A stretch of DNA of 64,000 nt from NCBI GenBank assembly GCA_003216835.1, contig QCIF01000001.1, positions 207,659 through 271,658 on the forward strand, written 5' to 3'. Positions 20,160 to 30,985 of this stretch are shown here, piece by piece. The position numbers and the translations under genes are program-made. This DNA is from Prochlorococcus sp. AG-402-K10. GTDB taxonomy: Bacteria > Cyanobacteriota > Cyanobacteriia > PCC-6307 > Cyanobiaceae. Within the stretch, counting starts at the first letter, position 1, and each line of letters opens with the position of its first letter. The notes below the pieces were generated by a model. That model was not told where the DNA came from, made no database searches, and was given only the letters and a program-made list of their open reading frames with translations.

Positions 20160-20426
20160 ATGAAACTTTTTCTGTTTTTTATATTTTTGCTGGTATCTCC
20201 CTTACATCCTGTTTTAGGTCAATCCAATTTATTAAAAAGCGTCAAAAAGAATCCAAGTGAAGCAATTAAAATATGTAATAAGTTTAAAGAATTCAATGAA
20301 AAGGGTATTTCTGCAAATTCAGATAAAGCTATAGAATTTGTTTCGAAAAGAAATAAGCTCACTCCTGTTAATGCTGAAATCTTCTCCATTTATGTAATTG
20401 GCCTGCATTGTCCTGAGATAATCTAA
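20160..20426 (+). CDS. Small secreted conserved hypothetical
   Basis: An 88-residue protein with a clear signal peptide: hydrophobic residues 3-15, cleavage likely after the Gly in VLGQ (about residue 20). The mature part is about 68 residues with two cysteines (in KICNKF and LHCPE) that could form a disulfide in the periplasm or lumen. I do not recognise a family. It ends eight bases before the CocE-type hydrolase gene. Confidence 0.65.
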   Translation: MKLFLFFIFLLVSPLHPVLGQSNLLKSVKKNPSEAIKICNKFKEFNEKGISANSDKAIEFVSKRNKLTPVNAEIFSIYVIGLHCPEII

Positions 20427-20434
20427 AAACTTAG

Positions 20435-22012
20435 ATGTTTGAAATAAGATGTTTTGACAAGTCCCTAACACTTAAAGACGGCGTAGAACTTGTATCAAGA
20501 ATTTGGTTACCTGAAGGCAAAGGGCCATGGCCTGCTTTATTGATGAGGCAACCTTATGGTAGAAAGATTGCTTCAACAATTACCTATTCACATCCTTCAT
20601 GGTGGGCTTCGAAAGGTTATATGGTAATAATTCAAGATGTTAGAGGGATGGGTTCTTCAGGGGGTATTTTCACTGGCTTCTCCCAAGAAGCCAGTGACAC
20701 TTCGGAAACGCATGAATGGGTTAGATCACTAAAAGAATGTAATGGGAAACTTGGGCTTTATGGCTTTTCTTACCATGGATTAACGCAACTAACTGGAGAA
20801 TCTTATTCAGAACCCCCTGATTGTCTATCTCCAGCTATGACAGGGCTAAATATAAAAGATCATTGGTGTTCAGACGGAGGGGCATTTTGGTTGCATAACA
20901 ATATTGCATGGGGGCTACAAATCGCTGCGCTAAAAATGAGGAGGAAAAATAATTTTCTTGAATGGGAGGAGATAAGATTAGCTTTAGAAAATAAAAGTTA
21001 TTTAAGAAATGGGTTAGAACTTTTAAAAAAATATGATCCTAATAGCTTTATAATTGAATGGCTTAATAATTTAAAGGATGATAAACCTTTTTTAGAAATA
21101 ACCCCAATCTCAACATGGATTAACAAACCGATGTTAATTATTGGAGGATTTTGGGACCCTCATTTAAAAGGTGCATTAGATCTTTATAAAAAAGCTCGAG
21201 AAGCAGGAGGGAATCCAGAAATTATTATTGCTAATGCTACACATCTAAATTGGTGGGAAGGGTCACAAAAATCATTATTAAAATTTTTTGATAAAAATTT
21301 AAAAATTAACCAAGATTTTAATTATAAAGAATCTATTTTGCAAAGAAAAATATGGAATATTTCATTAAATAAATGGGATGAAATAGATGATAATAATTAT
21401 TCAAAATATATTTTGGGACTTAAAAGTAATGGCAATGCAAATGTAGATATTAATGATGGCAGTCTTACCATAAATTCAAAAGGATCAGGTTGGTTCACAA
21501 TCGTTCATGACCCATGGAGGCCAGTACCCGCTGATGGAGGGCATTTGGGTCCAAATCCAGGAAAGTTTAATAGATATATTATAGATAAAAGATTGGATGT
21601 TGGAGTTTTTCAAACCAATTTTCTCGAAGAACATCAAAACTTTAGAGGTATTCCAATATTAGAAACTTCCGTAAAAAGTGATCAAACAAACTTTGATATA
21701 TGCCTTGCTTTGTCTCTGGTTGATGAAGATGATAAAAAAGTTAATCAATTCTCAACTGGGTTTTTAAGAGTTAAAAACTCAAAAAAAAATGTAAAATGTA
21801 ATTATCAAATAACTATGCAACCCACAAACATTTGTTTACTTAAAAGAAGTAGACTTAGATTATCTATATCTGCCGCAGCTTATCCCTCTATTGGAGTTAA
21901 TCCTGGAATTGGAGACGAAATAATTGGAGCCACTTCAATTAATCACAGAATTACTACTCTAAGTTTTGTACTAAGCAAAACATTTTTGAAAATGACACCT
22001 TTTTTTAAGTAA
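20435..22012 (+). CDS. CocE/NonD family hydrolase (X-Pro dipeptidyl-peptidase S15 type)
   Basis: A 525-residue alpha/beta hydrolase. The nucleophile motif GFSYHG at 110-115 gives Ser112; the acid is probably in GGFWDPH and the base in NATHLNWW. A C-terminal jelly-roll domain (from about 340) completes the CocE/PepX architecture. Members act on acyl esters, amides or proline dipeptides, so the substrate cannot be stated. No signal peptide is visible. Confidence 0.85.
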   Translation: MFEIRCFDKSLTLKDGVELVSRIWLPEGKGPWPALLMRQPYGRKIASTITYSHPSWWASKGYMVIIQDVRGMGSSGGIFTGFSQEASDTSETHEWVRSLKECNGKLGLYGFSYHGLTQLTGESYSEPPDCLSPAMTGLNIKDHWCSDGGAFWLHNNIAWGLQIAALKMRRKNNFLEWEEIRLALENKSYLRNGLELLKKYDPNSFIIEWLNNLKDDKPFLEITPISTWINKPMLIIGGFWDPHLKGALDLYKKAREAGGNPEIIIANATHLNWWEGSQKSLLKFFDKNLKINQDFNYKESILQRKIWNISLNKWDEIDDNNYSKYILGLKSNGNANVDINDGSLTINSKGSGWFTIVHDPWRPVPADGGHLGPNPGKFNRYIIDKRLDVGVFQTNFLEEHQNFRGIPILETSVKSDQTNFDICLALSLVDEDDKKVNQFSTGFLRVKNSKKNVKCNYQITMQPTNICLLKRSRLRLSISAAAYPSIGVNPGIGDEIIGATSINHRITTLSFVLSKTFLKMTPFFK

Positions 22013-22068
22013 AAGATATTTTTTTGGGCTAATCATTTGATATCATTAATCCTTAATATCTACCAGTC

Positions 22069-24333
22069 ATGAGAGAAACAATTAAGGCAGACTGGATTAA
22101 ATCAGAAGCTATCAACCTAGAAAATTGTTGCAATGATAATCCATTAAAAATTTTAGGACCTCATTTTTTTGAAGGACAATGGCTAACTAGAGTTTGGATG
22201 CCTGAAGCAGATGAAGTTACTATAAACTTTAAAAATAAAACCTATAACTTAGAAACTCCAAATCACAAGTGGCTTTTTGAGGGCATCCTGCCTGAAGACC
22301 CACAATCTAATTATGAACTAAATATTTCACGAGGAGGAATAGCACATTCACAACATGATCCTTGGTCTTTTAGAGAAGAGTGGATGGGAGAAGTAGATAG
22401 ACATCTTTTTGCAGAGGGTAATCACCATCATATATGGAAAAAAATGGGAGCTCATCTCATTGAAGATAAATATAAAAATGGAGTTATGTTTTGTCTGTGG
22501 GCACCAAATGCAAAATCAATATCAATAATTGGAGATATAAATTCTTGGGATGGCCGTCATCATCCAATGCAAAAAAGGCTAGGTGGAATTTGGGAACTAT
22601 TTATACCACATATGAAAGAAGGAGATAAATATAAATATGAGATAAGAACGCAACAAGGTCATATTTATGAGAAAGCTGATCCCTATGGATTCCTTCATGA
22701 AATTAGGCCCCAAAATGGTTCAATAATTTCAAAATTAAATAATTTTGAGTGGGAAGATAGTTCCTGGATTTCAAATAGAGATTCTTCAAGTCAAATTAAT
22801 AAACCAATCTCTGTTTATGAGATGCATTTAGGAAGTTGGCTTCACGAATCAACTGAAAATAAATACTTAGAAAAAGATGGAAAGCCAAGAGATCCAGTCC
22901 CAGCAGCAGATTTAAAACCTGGCACAAGGTTATTAACTTATCCAGAGTTAACTAAAAAGCTCATTCCATATGTAAAAGAACGAGGATTTACTCATATTGA
23001 GCTAATGCCAATCTCGGAGCATCCTTTCGATGGTTCATGGGGATACCAGGTCACCGGCTGGTATGCTCCAACTAGTAGATTTGGGACTCCAAATGAATTT
23101 AGAGAGTTTGTAAATAGATGCCATGCAGAAGGTATCGGCGTAATTCTTGATTGGGTACCTGGTCATTTCCCAAAAGATAAACATGGACTAGCGTTCTTTG
23201 ATGGTTGTCATCTTTATGAACATGGCGATCCACGCATAGGAGAGCATAAAGAATGGGGTACCTTGATCTTTAATTACAGCAGAAATGAAGTAAGAAATTT
23301 TCTCGTAGCAAATCTTGTGTATTGGTTCGAAGAATTTCATATAGATGGAATAAGAGTTGATGCTGTAGCTTCAATGTTGTATAGAGACTACTTACGTCCA
23401 GATGGAGAATGGATACCTAATGAAAATGGTGGGAATGAAAACTTAGAAGCCGTTAAATTTCTTCAACAAGCAAATCATGTACTCTTTCAACATTTCCCTG
23501 GTGCACTTTCTATTGCTGAAGAATCAACAACTTGGCCAATGGTTACTAAACCAACTGATATAGGAGGACTTGGCTTCAATTTAAAATGGAATATGGGCTG
23601 GATGCATGATATGCTCGATTACTTTGAAATAGATCCTTGGTTTAGACAATTTCATCAAAATAGTGTGACCTTTTCAATAACTTATAATTACACAGAAAAC
23701 TTTATGCTTGCCCTTAGTCATGACGAAGTTGTTCATGGGAAAAGTCATCTTTTACATAAAATGCCAGGTGATGACTGGAAAAAATATGCAAATACTAGAG
23801 CATTACTAACTTATATGTGGACTCATCCTGGTAAAAAAACGATTTTCATGGGGATGGAATTTGGTCAAAGGCAAGAATGGAATGTTTGGGATGATCTTCA
23901 ATGGGACTTATTAGAATTTGAACCTCACAAAGGTATTAGAAACTTAGTAGATGACTTAAATAAACTTTATAAAAATGAACCTGCTCTATGGAAAAATGAC
24001 TTTGATCCTTATGGATTCCAATGGATTGATTGTAATGACAAATCTAATTCTGTAATAAGTTTTATGAGAAGGGAAAATGACAGCAATGAATGGCTCGTTA
24101 TTGTCGCAAACTTCACACCCAATACTCATGGCTCATATAAAGTAGGAGTTCCTTTAGAAGGATTCTATAAAGAAATATTTAATTCAGATGGTTCTAGATA
24201 CGGAGGAAGTAATAAAGGCAATATGGGCGGGAAAGAAACTTTAAAGTTTAATATTCATAATTATGAAAATGCTCTTGAACTGGCTTTACCCCCATTAAGT
24301 GTAAGTATCTTCAAACATCAGTCAAAAAAATAA
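22069..24333 (+). CDS. glgB: 1,4-alpha-glucan branching enzyme
   Basis: GH13 enzyme of 754 residues that introduces alpha-1,6 branches into glycogen. An N-terminal CBM48 region (about 120-215) precedes the catalytic barrel. [33 protein letters not shown] (nucleophile Asp) and IAEESTTWP (acid/base Glu) are diagnostic, with [10 protein letters not shown] close to the end of the barrel. Length is normal. Together with the glucokinase gene it points to internal glucan storage. Confidence 0.97.
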   Translation: MRETIKADWIKSEAINLENCCNDNPLKILGPHFFEGQWLTRVWMPEADEVTINFKNKTYNLETPNHKWLFEGILPEDPQSNYELNISRGGIAHSQHDPWSFREEWMGEVDRHLFAEGNHHHIWKKMGAHLIEDKYKNGVMFCLWAPNAKSISIIGDINSWDGRHHPMQKRLGGIWELFIPHMKEGDKYKYEIRTQQGHIYEKADPYGFLHEIRPQNGSIISKLNNFEWEDSSWISNRDSSSQINKPISVYEMHLGSWLHESTENKYLEKDGKPRDPVPAADLKPGTRLLTYPELTKKLIPYVKERGFTHIELMPISEHPFDGSWGYQVTGWYAPTSRFGTPNEFREFVNRCHAEGIGVILDWVPGHFPKDKHGLAFFDGCHLYEHGDPRIGEHKEWGTLIFNYSRNEVRNFLVANLVYWFEEFHIDGIRVDAVASMLYRDYLRPDGEWIPNENGGNENLEAVKFLQQANHVLFQHFPGALSIAEESTTWPMVTKPTDIGGLGFNLKWNMGWMHDMLDYFEIDPWFRQFHQNSVTFSITYNYTENFMLALSHDEVVHGKSHLLHKMPGDDWKKYANTRALLTYMWTHPGKKTIFMGMEFGQRQEWNVWDDLQWDLLEFEPHKGIRNLVDDLNKLYKNEPALWKNDFDPYGFQWIDCNDKSNSVISFMRRENDSNEWLVIVANFTPNTHGSYKVGVPLEGFYKEIFNSDGSRYGGSNKGNMGGKETLKFNIHNYENALELALPPLSVSIFKHQSKK

Positions 24334-24452
24334 AAAAGTTTAATTAACTCATTGCTTCATATAAATGTTCACATAACGATTTTGCTCAGCATTGCGTTGT
24401 AAGATTTTTAAGTTGGAATTTTAAATTTATTAAAAACATATTGAATTGAAAA

Positions 24453-25493
24453 ATGGGTGACAATTTACCACTACTACTTTCTGCCGCATTAGGCAATAAA
24501 GTAAATAGGCCTCCAGTCTGGATGATGAGACAAGCAGGGAGATATATGAAGATTTATAGAGATCTAAGAGAGCGTTATCCAAGTTTCAGAGAAAGGTCTG
24601 AAAATCCAGAACTATCTTACGAGATTTCAATGCAACCTTTTCATGCTTTCAAACCAGATGGCGTGATTCTTTTTTCAGATATTCTTACACCTCTTCCAGG
24701 GATGGGTATAAATTTTGAAATTATAGAAAGTAAAGGCCCAATCATAGAAGAACCAATAAGAACTCTTAGTCAAATAGAAAATTTAAAAGAATTAAATCCA
24801 AGTGATAGTTTAAGCTTTGTTGGCCAAGTGCTTTCATCTTTAAAAAAAGATGTAAATAATGAAGCGACAGTTCTAGGTTTTGTTGGTGCTCCCTGGACTC
24901 TTGCGGCATATGTAGTTGAAGGGAAAAGCAGCAAAAATTATTCTTTAATAAAATCAATGGCTTTTAAAGAGCCTGATTTACTTCACAAACTTCTTGATCA
25001 CTTTGCAAAATCAATAGGTGAATATCTAAAATATCAAATAAAGTCCGGCGCTCAAGTTGTACAAATTTTTGACTCATGGGCAGGCCAATTAAGTCCACAA
25101 GATTATGATATCTTTGCTGGACCTTATCAAAAAAAAGTTGTAGACATCGTAAAAGAGGAATACCCCGAAACCCCTATTATCCTATATATTTCAGGAAGTG
25201 CTGGAGTAATAGAAAGGATGGCTAAAACTGGAGTAGATATAATCTCATTAGACTGGACAGTAGATATTGAAGAGGCTTGCAAAAGAATCCCTAATGGCAT
25301 TGGTATTCAAGGTAATGTTGATCCTGGAATATTATTTGGCAATCAGGAATCAATAAAAGAAAGGATAGATAATACGTTCAATAAAGTAGGAGATAGAAAA
25401 TATATTCTTAATTTAGGTCATGGAATTTTACCTGGAACTCCAGAAGAAAATGCTCAGACATTTTTTGAACACGGTAAAAAACTAACTTATTAG
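24453..25493 (+). CDS. hemE: Uroporphyrinogen III decarboxylase
   Basis: Cytoplasmic enzyme of 346 residues that converts uroporphyrinogen III to coproporphyrinogen III for haem and chlorophyll. It carries [14 protein letters not shown] at 19-32 and [12 protein letters not shown] in the middle, both family signatures. The C-terminal [15 protein letters not shown] is also typical. The preceding 119-base spacer holds no other visible feature. The epimerase-like gene follows after seven bases. Confidence 0.97.
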   Translation: MGDNLPLLLSAALGNKVNRPPVWMMRQAGRYMKIYRDLRERYPSFRERSENPELSYEISMQPFHAFKPDGVILFSDILTPLPGMGINFEIIESKGPIIEEPIRTLSQIENLKELNPSDSLSFVGQVLSSLKKDVNNEATVLGFVGAPWTLAAYVVEGKSSKNYSLIKSMAFKEPDLLHKLLDHFAKSIGEYLKYQIKSGAQVVQIFDSWAGQLSPQDYDIFAGPYQKKVVDIVKEEYPETPIILYISGSAGVIERMAKTGVDIISLDWTVDIEEACKRIPNGIGIQGNVDPGILFGNQESIKERIDNTFNKVGDRKYILNLGHGILPGTPEENAQTFFEHGKKLTY

Positions 25494-25500
25494 TAATATC

Positions 25501-26484
25501 TTGGCATATAAAAACTTATTAATAACAGGTTCCAATGGGTGTGTTGGCCAATATTTAATTGATTGGTTTTTAAAAAACACGCAATTCAGACTTTATCTTA
25601 TGGTAAGAGATAGAAGTAAGTTGCCACTTTCTGTTCAAAAAGATAAAAGGGTTAAGTTAATCATATGTGACATAAGAGAATCAAATAAATATAAAAAGGA
25701 AATTAGTCAAGTTAATTATTTAATACACACTGCTACCGCTTGGGGAGATCCACAAAGAGCATATGAAGTAAATATAAAAGCTTTTGAGGAATTACTGGAA
25801 ATGCTTGATATTAAAAAATTAGAAAAAATAATTTACTTTTCAACAGCAAGCATTCTTAATACAAATACAAAATTAATGAGAGAATCGTTAATTTATGGAA
25901 CAGAATATATCAAAACAAAATATAAATGTTTCGAGAGACTTAGAGAAAGCTCATTTGCAGACAAAACATTTGCAGTCTTCCCTACATTGGTTTTTGGGGG
26001 GACACTTGGTAAATATAGTAAATATCCAGTGAGTTATTTAACAAGTGGATTGAAAGAAATTGGGAAATGGCTTTGGTTAGCAAGATTTCTAAAACTGGAC
26101 TCGAAATTCCACTTTATACATGCAAAAGATATTGCTCAAATTTGTGGCTTTCTAATTAAAAATCATAAAGAAGCAAAATATAAAGGCTTCAAAAAATTTG
26201 TATTGGGTCAGAAATTCATTTCAATTGATGATGCAATCAATATACTTTTAAAGAGAAATAAGATGAAAAGATATTTTGCGATACCTCTTACTAGAAAAAT
26301 CCTAAAATTATTATTAAGAATCCTCCCCATAGAAACCACGCCCTGGGATAGCTTCAGCATAAAAAAATATGATTTTAATCATGTCCCCATTACTAATCCA
26401 GAGACTTTTACGCTAAAAAGTTATGCCAAATCATTAAATGATATTTTAAGATTATCAAAGTTACCAAGAATTAATATCAATTAA
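25501..26484 (+). CDS. NAD-dependent epimerase/dehydratase family protein
   Basis: A 327-residue extended short-chain dehydrogenase. The Rossmann motif TGSNGCVGQYL is at 9-19, and the substrate side has a STASIL stretch and a YIKTKYKCE-like YxxxK. It probably binds NAD(P), but the substrate is unclear. Translation starts at a TTG (25501), chosen because the nucleotide-binding motif begins immediately after it. It lies between hemE and petE. Confidence 0.75.
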   Translation: MAYKNLLITGSNGCVGQYLIDWFLKNTQFRLYLMVRDRSKLPLSVQKDKRVKLIICDIRESNKYKKEISQVNYLIHTATAWGDPQRAYEVNIKAFEELLEMLDIKKLEKIIYFSTASILNTNTKLMRESLIYGTEYIKTKYKCFERLRESSFADKTFAVFPTLVFGGTLGKYSKYPVSYLTSGLKEIGKWLWLARFLKLDSKFHFIHAKDIAQICGFLIKNHKEAKYKGFKKFVLGQKFISIDDAINILLKRNKMKRYFAIPLTRKILKLLLRILPIETTPWDSFSIKKYDFNHVPITNPETFTLKSYAKSLNDILRLSKLPRININ

Positions 26485-26489
26485 AGTTA

Positions 26490-26520
26490 TTGCTCTATGG
26501 GGACCAAAACCTTGTAATAT
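26490..26520 (+). promoter_or_regulatory. Possible petE promoter
   Basis: TAATAT at 26515-26520 could be a -10 element and TTGCTC at 26490-26495 a poor -35, with a 19-base spacer. The petE ATG follows 25 bases later. The match is weak and rests on position as much as on sequence. Confidence 0.3.
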
Positions 26521-26544
26521 ATATAAATAAAGTAAATTTAAATT

Positions 26545-26895
26545 ATGTTACGTTCAATCCTTACAGGCTTTTTCGCAATAGTTTTAACTTTAGGCCTTGG
26601 CATATCATCTGTTTCAGCTAAAACTGTTGAGGTTAAACTTGGAACTGATGCAGGGATGCTTGCATTCGAACCAAGCACTGTGACCATTAGTGCTGGTGAT
26701 TCTGTTAAATTCGTAAATAATAAACTAGCTCCTCATAATGCTGTTTTCGATGGTCATGAAGAATTAAGTCATGCTGATCTAGCTTTCTCTCCTGGAGAAT
26801 CTTGGACAGAGACATTTGATTCTGCTGGAACTTATGACTACTATTGTGAACCTCATAGAGGTGCTGGAATGGTAGGTAAAGTAATCGTTCAATAA
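26545..26895 (+). CDS. petE: Plastocyanin
   Basis: Thylakoid-lumen copper protein carrying electrons from cytochrome b6f to photosystem I. The 116-residue precursor has a signal peptide with likely cleavage after Ala25 (VSA/K). The type I copper ligands are His64, Cys101, His104 and Met109, all present. The gene has its own spacer upstream and a strong hairpin terminator downstream, which suits a highly expressed single-gene unit. Confidence 0.97.
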   Translation: MLRSILTGFFAIVLTLGLGISSVSAKTVEVKLGTDAGMLAFEPSTVTISAGDSVKFVNNKLAPHNAVFDGHEELSHADLAFSPGESWTETFDSAGTYDYYCEPHRGAGMVGKVIVQ

Positions 26896-26910
26896 ATGTA
26901 TTCTTAAATA

Positions 26911-26946
26911 AAAAAAAGTATTCTTAAATTAATGAATACTTTTTTT
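26911..26946 (+). terminator. Rho-independent terminator after petE
   Basis: A perfect 13-bp inverted repeat (AAAAAAAGTATTC at 26911-26923, GAATACTTTTTTT at 26934-26946) with a 10-base loop and a terminal T-run lies 15 bases after the petE stop. An extra copy of the left arm core GTATTCTTAAAT lies at 26898-26909, a 12-base direct repeat of 26918-26929, so an alternative fold is possible. Confidence 0.85.
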
Positions 26947-26962
26947 ATTAATTAAATTTTTC

Positions 26963-29548
26963 TTGATTAAAATAATCCCAAGTGAATTTTCAAGTTCCGC
27001 TTGGGATTATTTTCTTTTTGCTAAAGAAATCGCTTATGAAAATTACCAACAAAATGTAGATTCTGATGATTTACTACTTTCTCTTTTAAAACAAGACAAC
27101 CTTACTGAAGCTATATTAAGAAAAAATAATGTAAATATAAAAGAGATCGAGAAAAAAATAACTGATTCATTAAATTCGAAGGCAAAAATGAAAAATAAGC
27201 AAGCTAATTTATATATTGGCGATACCCTTCATAAGATCTTTGTAAAAGCAAATGAAGTTAAACTAATTTTAGATGATGTAGTGATATCAACTGAACATTT
27301 AATTTACGGTTTCACTTATGATGATTCATATGGTTCTTTAATTTTAAATCAAAAAAGTGGACCAGAATTTTTAGAGACTATAAAAGAAATGAAATTAGAT
27401 CCAGAAAATAAAAATGATTTTGATAGTTCTAATGAATCTTTAGATAAATTTGGCATTGATTTAACCCAATCAGCGAGTGATGGAATTTTAGACCCCGTTA
27501 TTGGAAGAGATGAAGAGATTAGAAGAACAATACAAATACTAAGCAGAAGAACAAAAAACAATCCCGTTCTTATTGGAGAACCTGGCGTTGGTAAAACAGC
27601 GATAGTTGAAGGATTAGCTCAAAGGATTGTTAATGGTGATGTACCTACTTCATTACAAAAAAGGCAATTAATCTCATTAGACATGGGTTCATTAGTTGCT
27701 GGGGCAAAGTATAGGGGCGAGTTTGAAGAGAGAATAAAAAATGTTTTAAAAAAAGTTAAAGAATCTGAAGGTAAGATTATTCTTTTTATTGATGAAATTC
27801 ATACAGTAGTTGGAGCAGGTGCTAGTGGAGGTTCTTTGGATGCCAGCAACCTTTTAAAACCGATGCTCGCAAGAGGAGAGCTAAGATGTATTGGTGCTAC
27901 TACGATTAATGAACATAAACAAAATATAGAAAAGGATCCCGCTCTAGAAAGAAGATTCCAAAAAATACAAATTGATGCTCCTTCAGTAGAAGATACTGTC
28001 TCAATACTAAGAGGCTTGAGAGAAAGATATGAAGTACATCATGGTGTCAGAATTTCTGATAACGCTTTGGTTGCAGCTGCAAGCCTAAGCGATAGATATA
28101 TCAATGATAGATTTCTTCCTGACAAAGCCATAGATTTAGTCGACGAAGCTGCCTCAAGATTGAATATGGTCATAACTTCCAAACCTGAAGAGATTGATGA
28201 AATTGATAGAAAAGTTCTTCAATTAGAAATGGAAAAATTATCCCTAAACAGGGAAACAGATAACTTCTCTCATGAGAGATTAAAAATCATTAATAATGAA
28301 CTTACAGACCTCAAGAATAAACAAGCAGGATTAAATGCTCAATGGGAAAAAGAAAAACATGAAATTGATGAGATTACTAATTTAAAAGAGGAAATTGAAT
28401 CTATACAATTACAAGTAGATCAAGCAAAAAGAAGCTTTGATCTAAACAAAGCTGCAGAATTAGAGTTTGGTACTTTAAATTCCTTACAAAAAGAATTAGC
28501 TAACAAAAGTGAATGTCTAGTCAACTCCTATAAGAACGGAGAGAAAAACCTCTTAAGACAAGAGGTGACCTCTGATGATATTGCCGAAGTTGTATCGAAA
28601 TGGACTTCTATTCCAGTAAATAATCTCAAACAATCTGAAAAAGATAAGCTTCTAAAACTCGAATTAATTCTTAAAGAAAAAATTATTGGTCAGGATAGGG
28701 CTATTTCTGCAGTGGCAGAAGCTATTCAGAGATCTAGAACAGGATTAAACGACCCAAATAGGCCATTGGCTAGTTTCTTGTTTTTAGGACCAACAGGTGT
28801 TGGCAAAACAGAACTAAGTAAGGTTACTGCAAAAACAATATTTGATTCGAATTCCTCGATCACAAGGCTTGATATGTCAGAGTTTATGGAGAAACATTCT
28901 GTTAGCAAAATTATAGGTCCGCCACCTGGATATATAGGTTTTGAATCAGGAGGTCAATTAACAGAAGCTGTAAGAAAAAATCCATATTCATTAATACTTC
29001 TAGATGAAATAGAAAAAGCGCATAAAGATTTATTAGATATTCTTTTGCAAGTTCTTGATGATGGAATAATTACAGACGGGCAAGGTCGCACTATTAGCTT
29101 TAAAAATTCAATAATTGTTCTCACTAGCAATTTAGGTAGTCAATCCATAAATGATTTATCTGTCAGAAATGAAGATGCTAATGAAATTAAAAAGATTATA
29201 GATTTCGAATTAAGAAGATTCTTTAAGCCCGAATTTCTAAATAGGCTTGATGAAATAGTAATTTTTAAAAATTTGGAATTTAATGAATTAAAAGAAATTG
29301 CCAGAATTCAGCTAAAGAATTTAGAAAATCGCCTTTTCAAAAAGGATTTAATTTTGCAAATTACAGAAGAAGTAATTCCCGAATTGGTTAAAGTTAGTTT
29401 TGACATCAATTATGGAGCGAGACCATTGCGAAGGATTATTCAAAAAGAAATTGAGACTAAAATTGCAAAGAATATTTTGGAAAACAATTATTTAAATACC
29501 AAAGAGATTATCGTTTCTATAAAGGGAGGGAAAATATCAGTTGATTAA
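26963..29548 (+). CDS. clpB: ClpB-type AAA+ disaggregase (paralogue)
   Basis: Two-domain AAA+ unfoldase of 861 residues. The N-terminal Clp repeat domain spans about 1-150, Walker A of D1 is GEPGVGKT at 205-212, a coiled-coil middle domain lies at about 405-525, and Walker A of D2 is GPTGVGKT at 609-616. [16 protein letters not shown] is the D2 pore region. The start is TTG at 26963, only 17 bases beyond the petE terminator. The N-domain looks diverged, so this may be a second, non-heat-shock ClpB. Confidence 0.9.
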   Translation: MIKIIPSEFSSSAWDYFLFAKEIAYENYQQNVDSDDLLLSLLKQDNLTEAILRKNNVNIKEIEKKITDSLNSKAKMKNKQANLYIGDTLHKIFVKANEVKLILDDVVISTEHLIYGFTYDDSYGSLILNQKSGPEFLETIKEMKLDPENKNDFDSSNESLDKFGIDLTQSASDGILDPVIGRDEEIRRTIQILSRRTKNNPVLIGEPGVGKTAIVEGLAQRIVNGDVPTSLQKRQLISLDMGSLVAGAKYRGEFEERIKNVLKKVKESEGKIILFIDEIHTVVGAGASGGSLDASNLLKPMLARGELRCIGATTINEHKQNIEKDPALERRFQKIQIDAPSVEDTVSILRGLRERYEVHHGVRISDNALVAAASLSDRYINDRFLPDKAIDLVDEAASRLNMVITSKPEEIDEIDRKVLQLEMEKLSLNRETDNFSHERLKIINNELTDLKNKQAGLNAQWEKEKHEIDEITNLKEEIESIQLQVDQAKRSFDLNKAAELEFGTLNSLQKELANKSECLVNSYKNGEKNLLRQEVTSDDIAEVVSKWTSIPVNNLKQSEKDKLLKLELILKEKIIGQDRAISAVAEAIQRSRTGLNDPNRPLASFLFLGPTGVGKTELSKVTAKTIFDSNSSITRLDMSEFMEKHSVSKIIGPPPGYIGFESGGQLTEAVRKNPYSLILLDEIEKAHKDLLDILLQVLDDGIITDGQGRTISFKNSIIVLTSNLGSQSINDLSVRNEDANEIKKIIDFELRRFFKPEFLNRLDEIVIFKNLEFNELKEIARIQLKNLENRLFKKDLILQITEEVIPELVKVSFDINYGARPLRRIIQKEIETKIAKNILENNYLNTKEIIVSIKGGKISVD

Positions 29549-29593
29549 TAATATAAAACTCATTTTAGTAATTATATATTAAATATTTTCAAT

Positions 29594-30064
29594 CTAGAAT
29601 TTGAACCAATCTGGAACTTTTTCATAACTAGCTTTATTAGATTTATTTTCTTTTGACTCAGTTTTCCAACAACATGTCCTTCCCTTATCTTGATCTTTCA
29701 AGTATTCGTTTGCCCATTTCCAAATCAATTTAGAGGTAAATTCCATTCCTACATTATCCATAATTCTCAAATCTAAAGCATCTAAGTGATGTAATTTTTC
29801 CCAGTAAGTCAATAATGGATCATTCTTATTTATCAAAAAAGTATGATCAAATTGGTCCTTAAGTTTCTTTTCGAGGGGTTTTAGACTTGAGAAATCAACG
29901 ACAAAACCATTTAGGTCTAATTCTTTTGCAGTAAACCAAAAAGTAAATGCTCTTGAGTAGCCATGAACAAATCTACAGTGACCTTCATGTTGCCATTGTC
30001 TATGAGAACAAGGAAAATCCTCATAACTTTTGCTGCAAGAAAATTTCAAAGAATGAATAAACAT
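29594..30064 (-). CDS. QueD/6-pyruvoyl-tetrahydropterin synthase-like protein, divergent
   Basis: A T-fold protein of 156 residues from the ATG at 30064; a TTG one codon upstream is possible but less likely. The QueD motif CxxxHGH appears as CRFVHGY (30-36): catalytic-type Cys30 and zinc ligand His34 are kept, as is His21, but the third zinc ligand is Tyr36. The FDHTFL segment with the Asp-His pair is present. It may make a pterin or queuosine precursor or have another role. Convergent with clpB. Confidence 0.75.
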   Translation of the reverse strand: MFIHSLKFSCSKSYEDFPCSHRQWQHEGHCRFVHGYSRAFTFWFTAKELDLNGFVVDFSSLKPLEKKLKDQFDHTFLINKNDPLLTYWEKLHHLDALDLRIMDNVGMEFTSKLIWKWANEYLKDQDKGRTCCWKTESKENKSNKASYEKVPDWFKF

Positions 30065-30127
30065 CAATTAACTGTTAGGATAATTTGAAGTAACAAAAAG
30101 TGGATAGCGTTTAACAACTTAAACATA

Positions 30128-30787
30128 ATGGCTTATTCAACAAATTTTTCGATTGAAGATCTTCACTTTGATAATTATGGATTAATCCCTGCAATAGCAC
30201 AAGATTGGTTAGATGGATCAATTCTTATGCTTGCCTGGATGAATAAAGAATCATTAATAAAAACACTTGAGACAAAAAATGTCCATTATTGGAGTCGATC
30301 AAGATCTGAGATTTGGAGAAAAGGAGCTACAAGCGGCAGCATTCAATTACTTAAAGAAATAAGATTTGATTGCGATAATGATGCAATTGTTCTATCTATA
30401 GAACAGAAAGGTTCAGGTGCTTGTCATACTGGAGAAAAAAGTTGTTTCTTCAATGAAATAGACAATAATGTAACTAATAAAAAAGAAAAAAAAACAAACC
30501 CATTCTCTAATATTTGTTCTGAATTATTTAATACTCTTAATGAAAGATCAAGAAGTGCTAAAGAAAAAAGTTATACAACTTATTTATTAACAAAAGGGAG
30601 TAATACTATCCTAAAAAAAATTGGAGAAGAATCAGCTGAATTTATAATGGCTTGCAAAGATAAAGACAAGCATTCCATTTCCAATGAAGCTGCTGACTTA
30701 ATATATCATCTTCAAGTAGCCCTTTTGCATAATGGAGTTGAATGGAGAGATGTTCTTTCTGTTCTTGAATCAAGAAGGGGGAAATAA
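30128..30787 (+). CDS. hisIE: Bifunctional phosphoribosyl-AMP cyclohydrolase / phosphoribosyl-ATP pyrophosphatase
   Basis: Fused HisI-HisE enzyme of 219 residues performing steps 2 and 3 of histidine synthesis. HisI occupies about 1-120 with HYWSRSRSEIWRKGATSG and the metal-binding DCDNDAIV and GACHTGEKSCF. HisE follows from about 130 with LKKIGEESAEF and NEAADLIYHLQ. The hisG gene lies elsewhere in the window, so the his genes are dispersed. Confidence 0.96.
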   Translation: MAYSTNFSIEDLHFDNYGLIPAIAQDWLDGSILMLAWMNKESLIKTLETKNVHYWSRSRSEIWRKGATSGSIQLLKEIRFDCDNDAIVLSIEQKGSGACHTGEKSCFFNEIDNNVTNKKEKKTNPFSNICSELFNTLNERSRSAKEKSYTTYLLTKGSNTILKKIGEESAEFIMACKDKDKHSISNEAADLIYHLQVALLHNGVEWRDVLSVLESRRGK

Positions 30788-30869
30788 ATTTTATAAAAAT
30801 AATATTGCTTAATTAATTGCAAAAATAAATTCAAAAATTTTGAAAAAATAATTTATGATTAATAATAGA

Positions 30870-30923
30870 TTAATTATTAATTAATTATTAATTAATTATT
30901 AATTAATTATTAATTAATTATTA
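30870..30923. repeat. 11-bp A/T tandem repeat upstream of the sigma factor gene
   Basis: About 4.9 head-to-tail copies of TTAATTATTAA occupy this stretch, four of them perfect, ending 59 bases before the sigma-factor start. The unit contains TTAATTATTAA/TTAATAATTAA-type symmetry and its 11-base period is close to one DNA helical turn. It lies in the 195-base spacer after hisIE. Confidence 0.9.
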
Positions 30924-30970
30924 CATGTATAGCTTATTAAAGAATTAACTCTAAGTTAAATATATTACTA

Positions 30971-30985
30971 AAGGAGTAAATCGTG
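30971..30985 (+). promoter_or_regulatory. Strong ribosome binding site deciding a GTG start
   Basis: AAGGAGT at 30971-30977 lies six bases before the GTG at 30983-30985. This is one of the few strong Shine-Dalgarno sites in the window and fixes the start of the sigma-factor gene. Confidence 0.8.
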
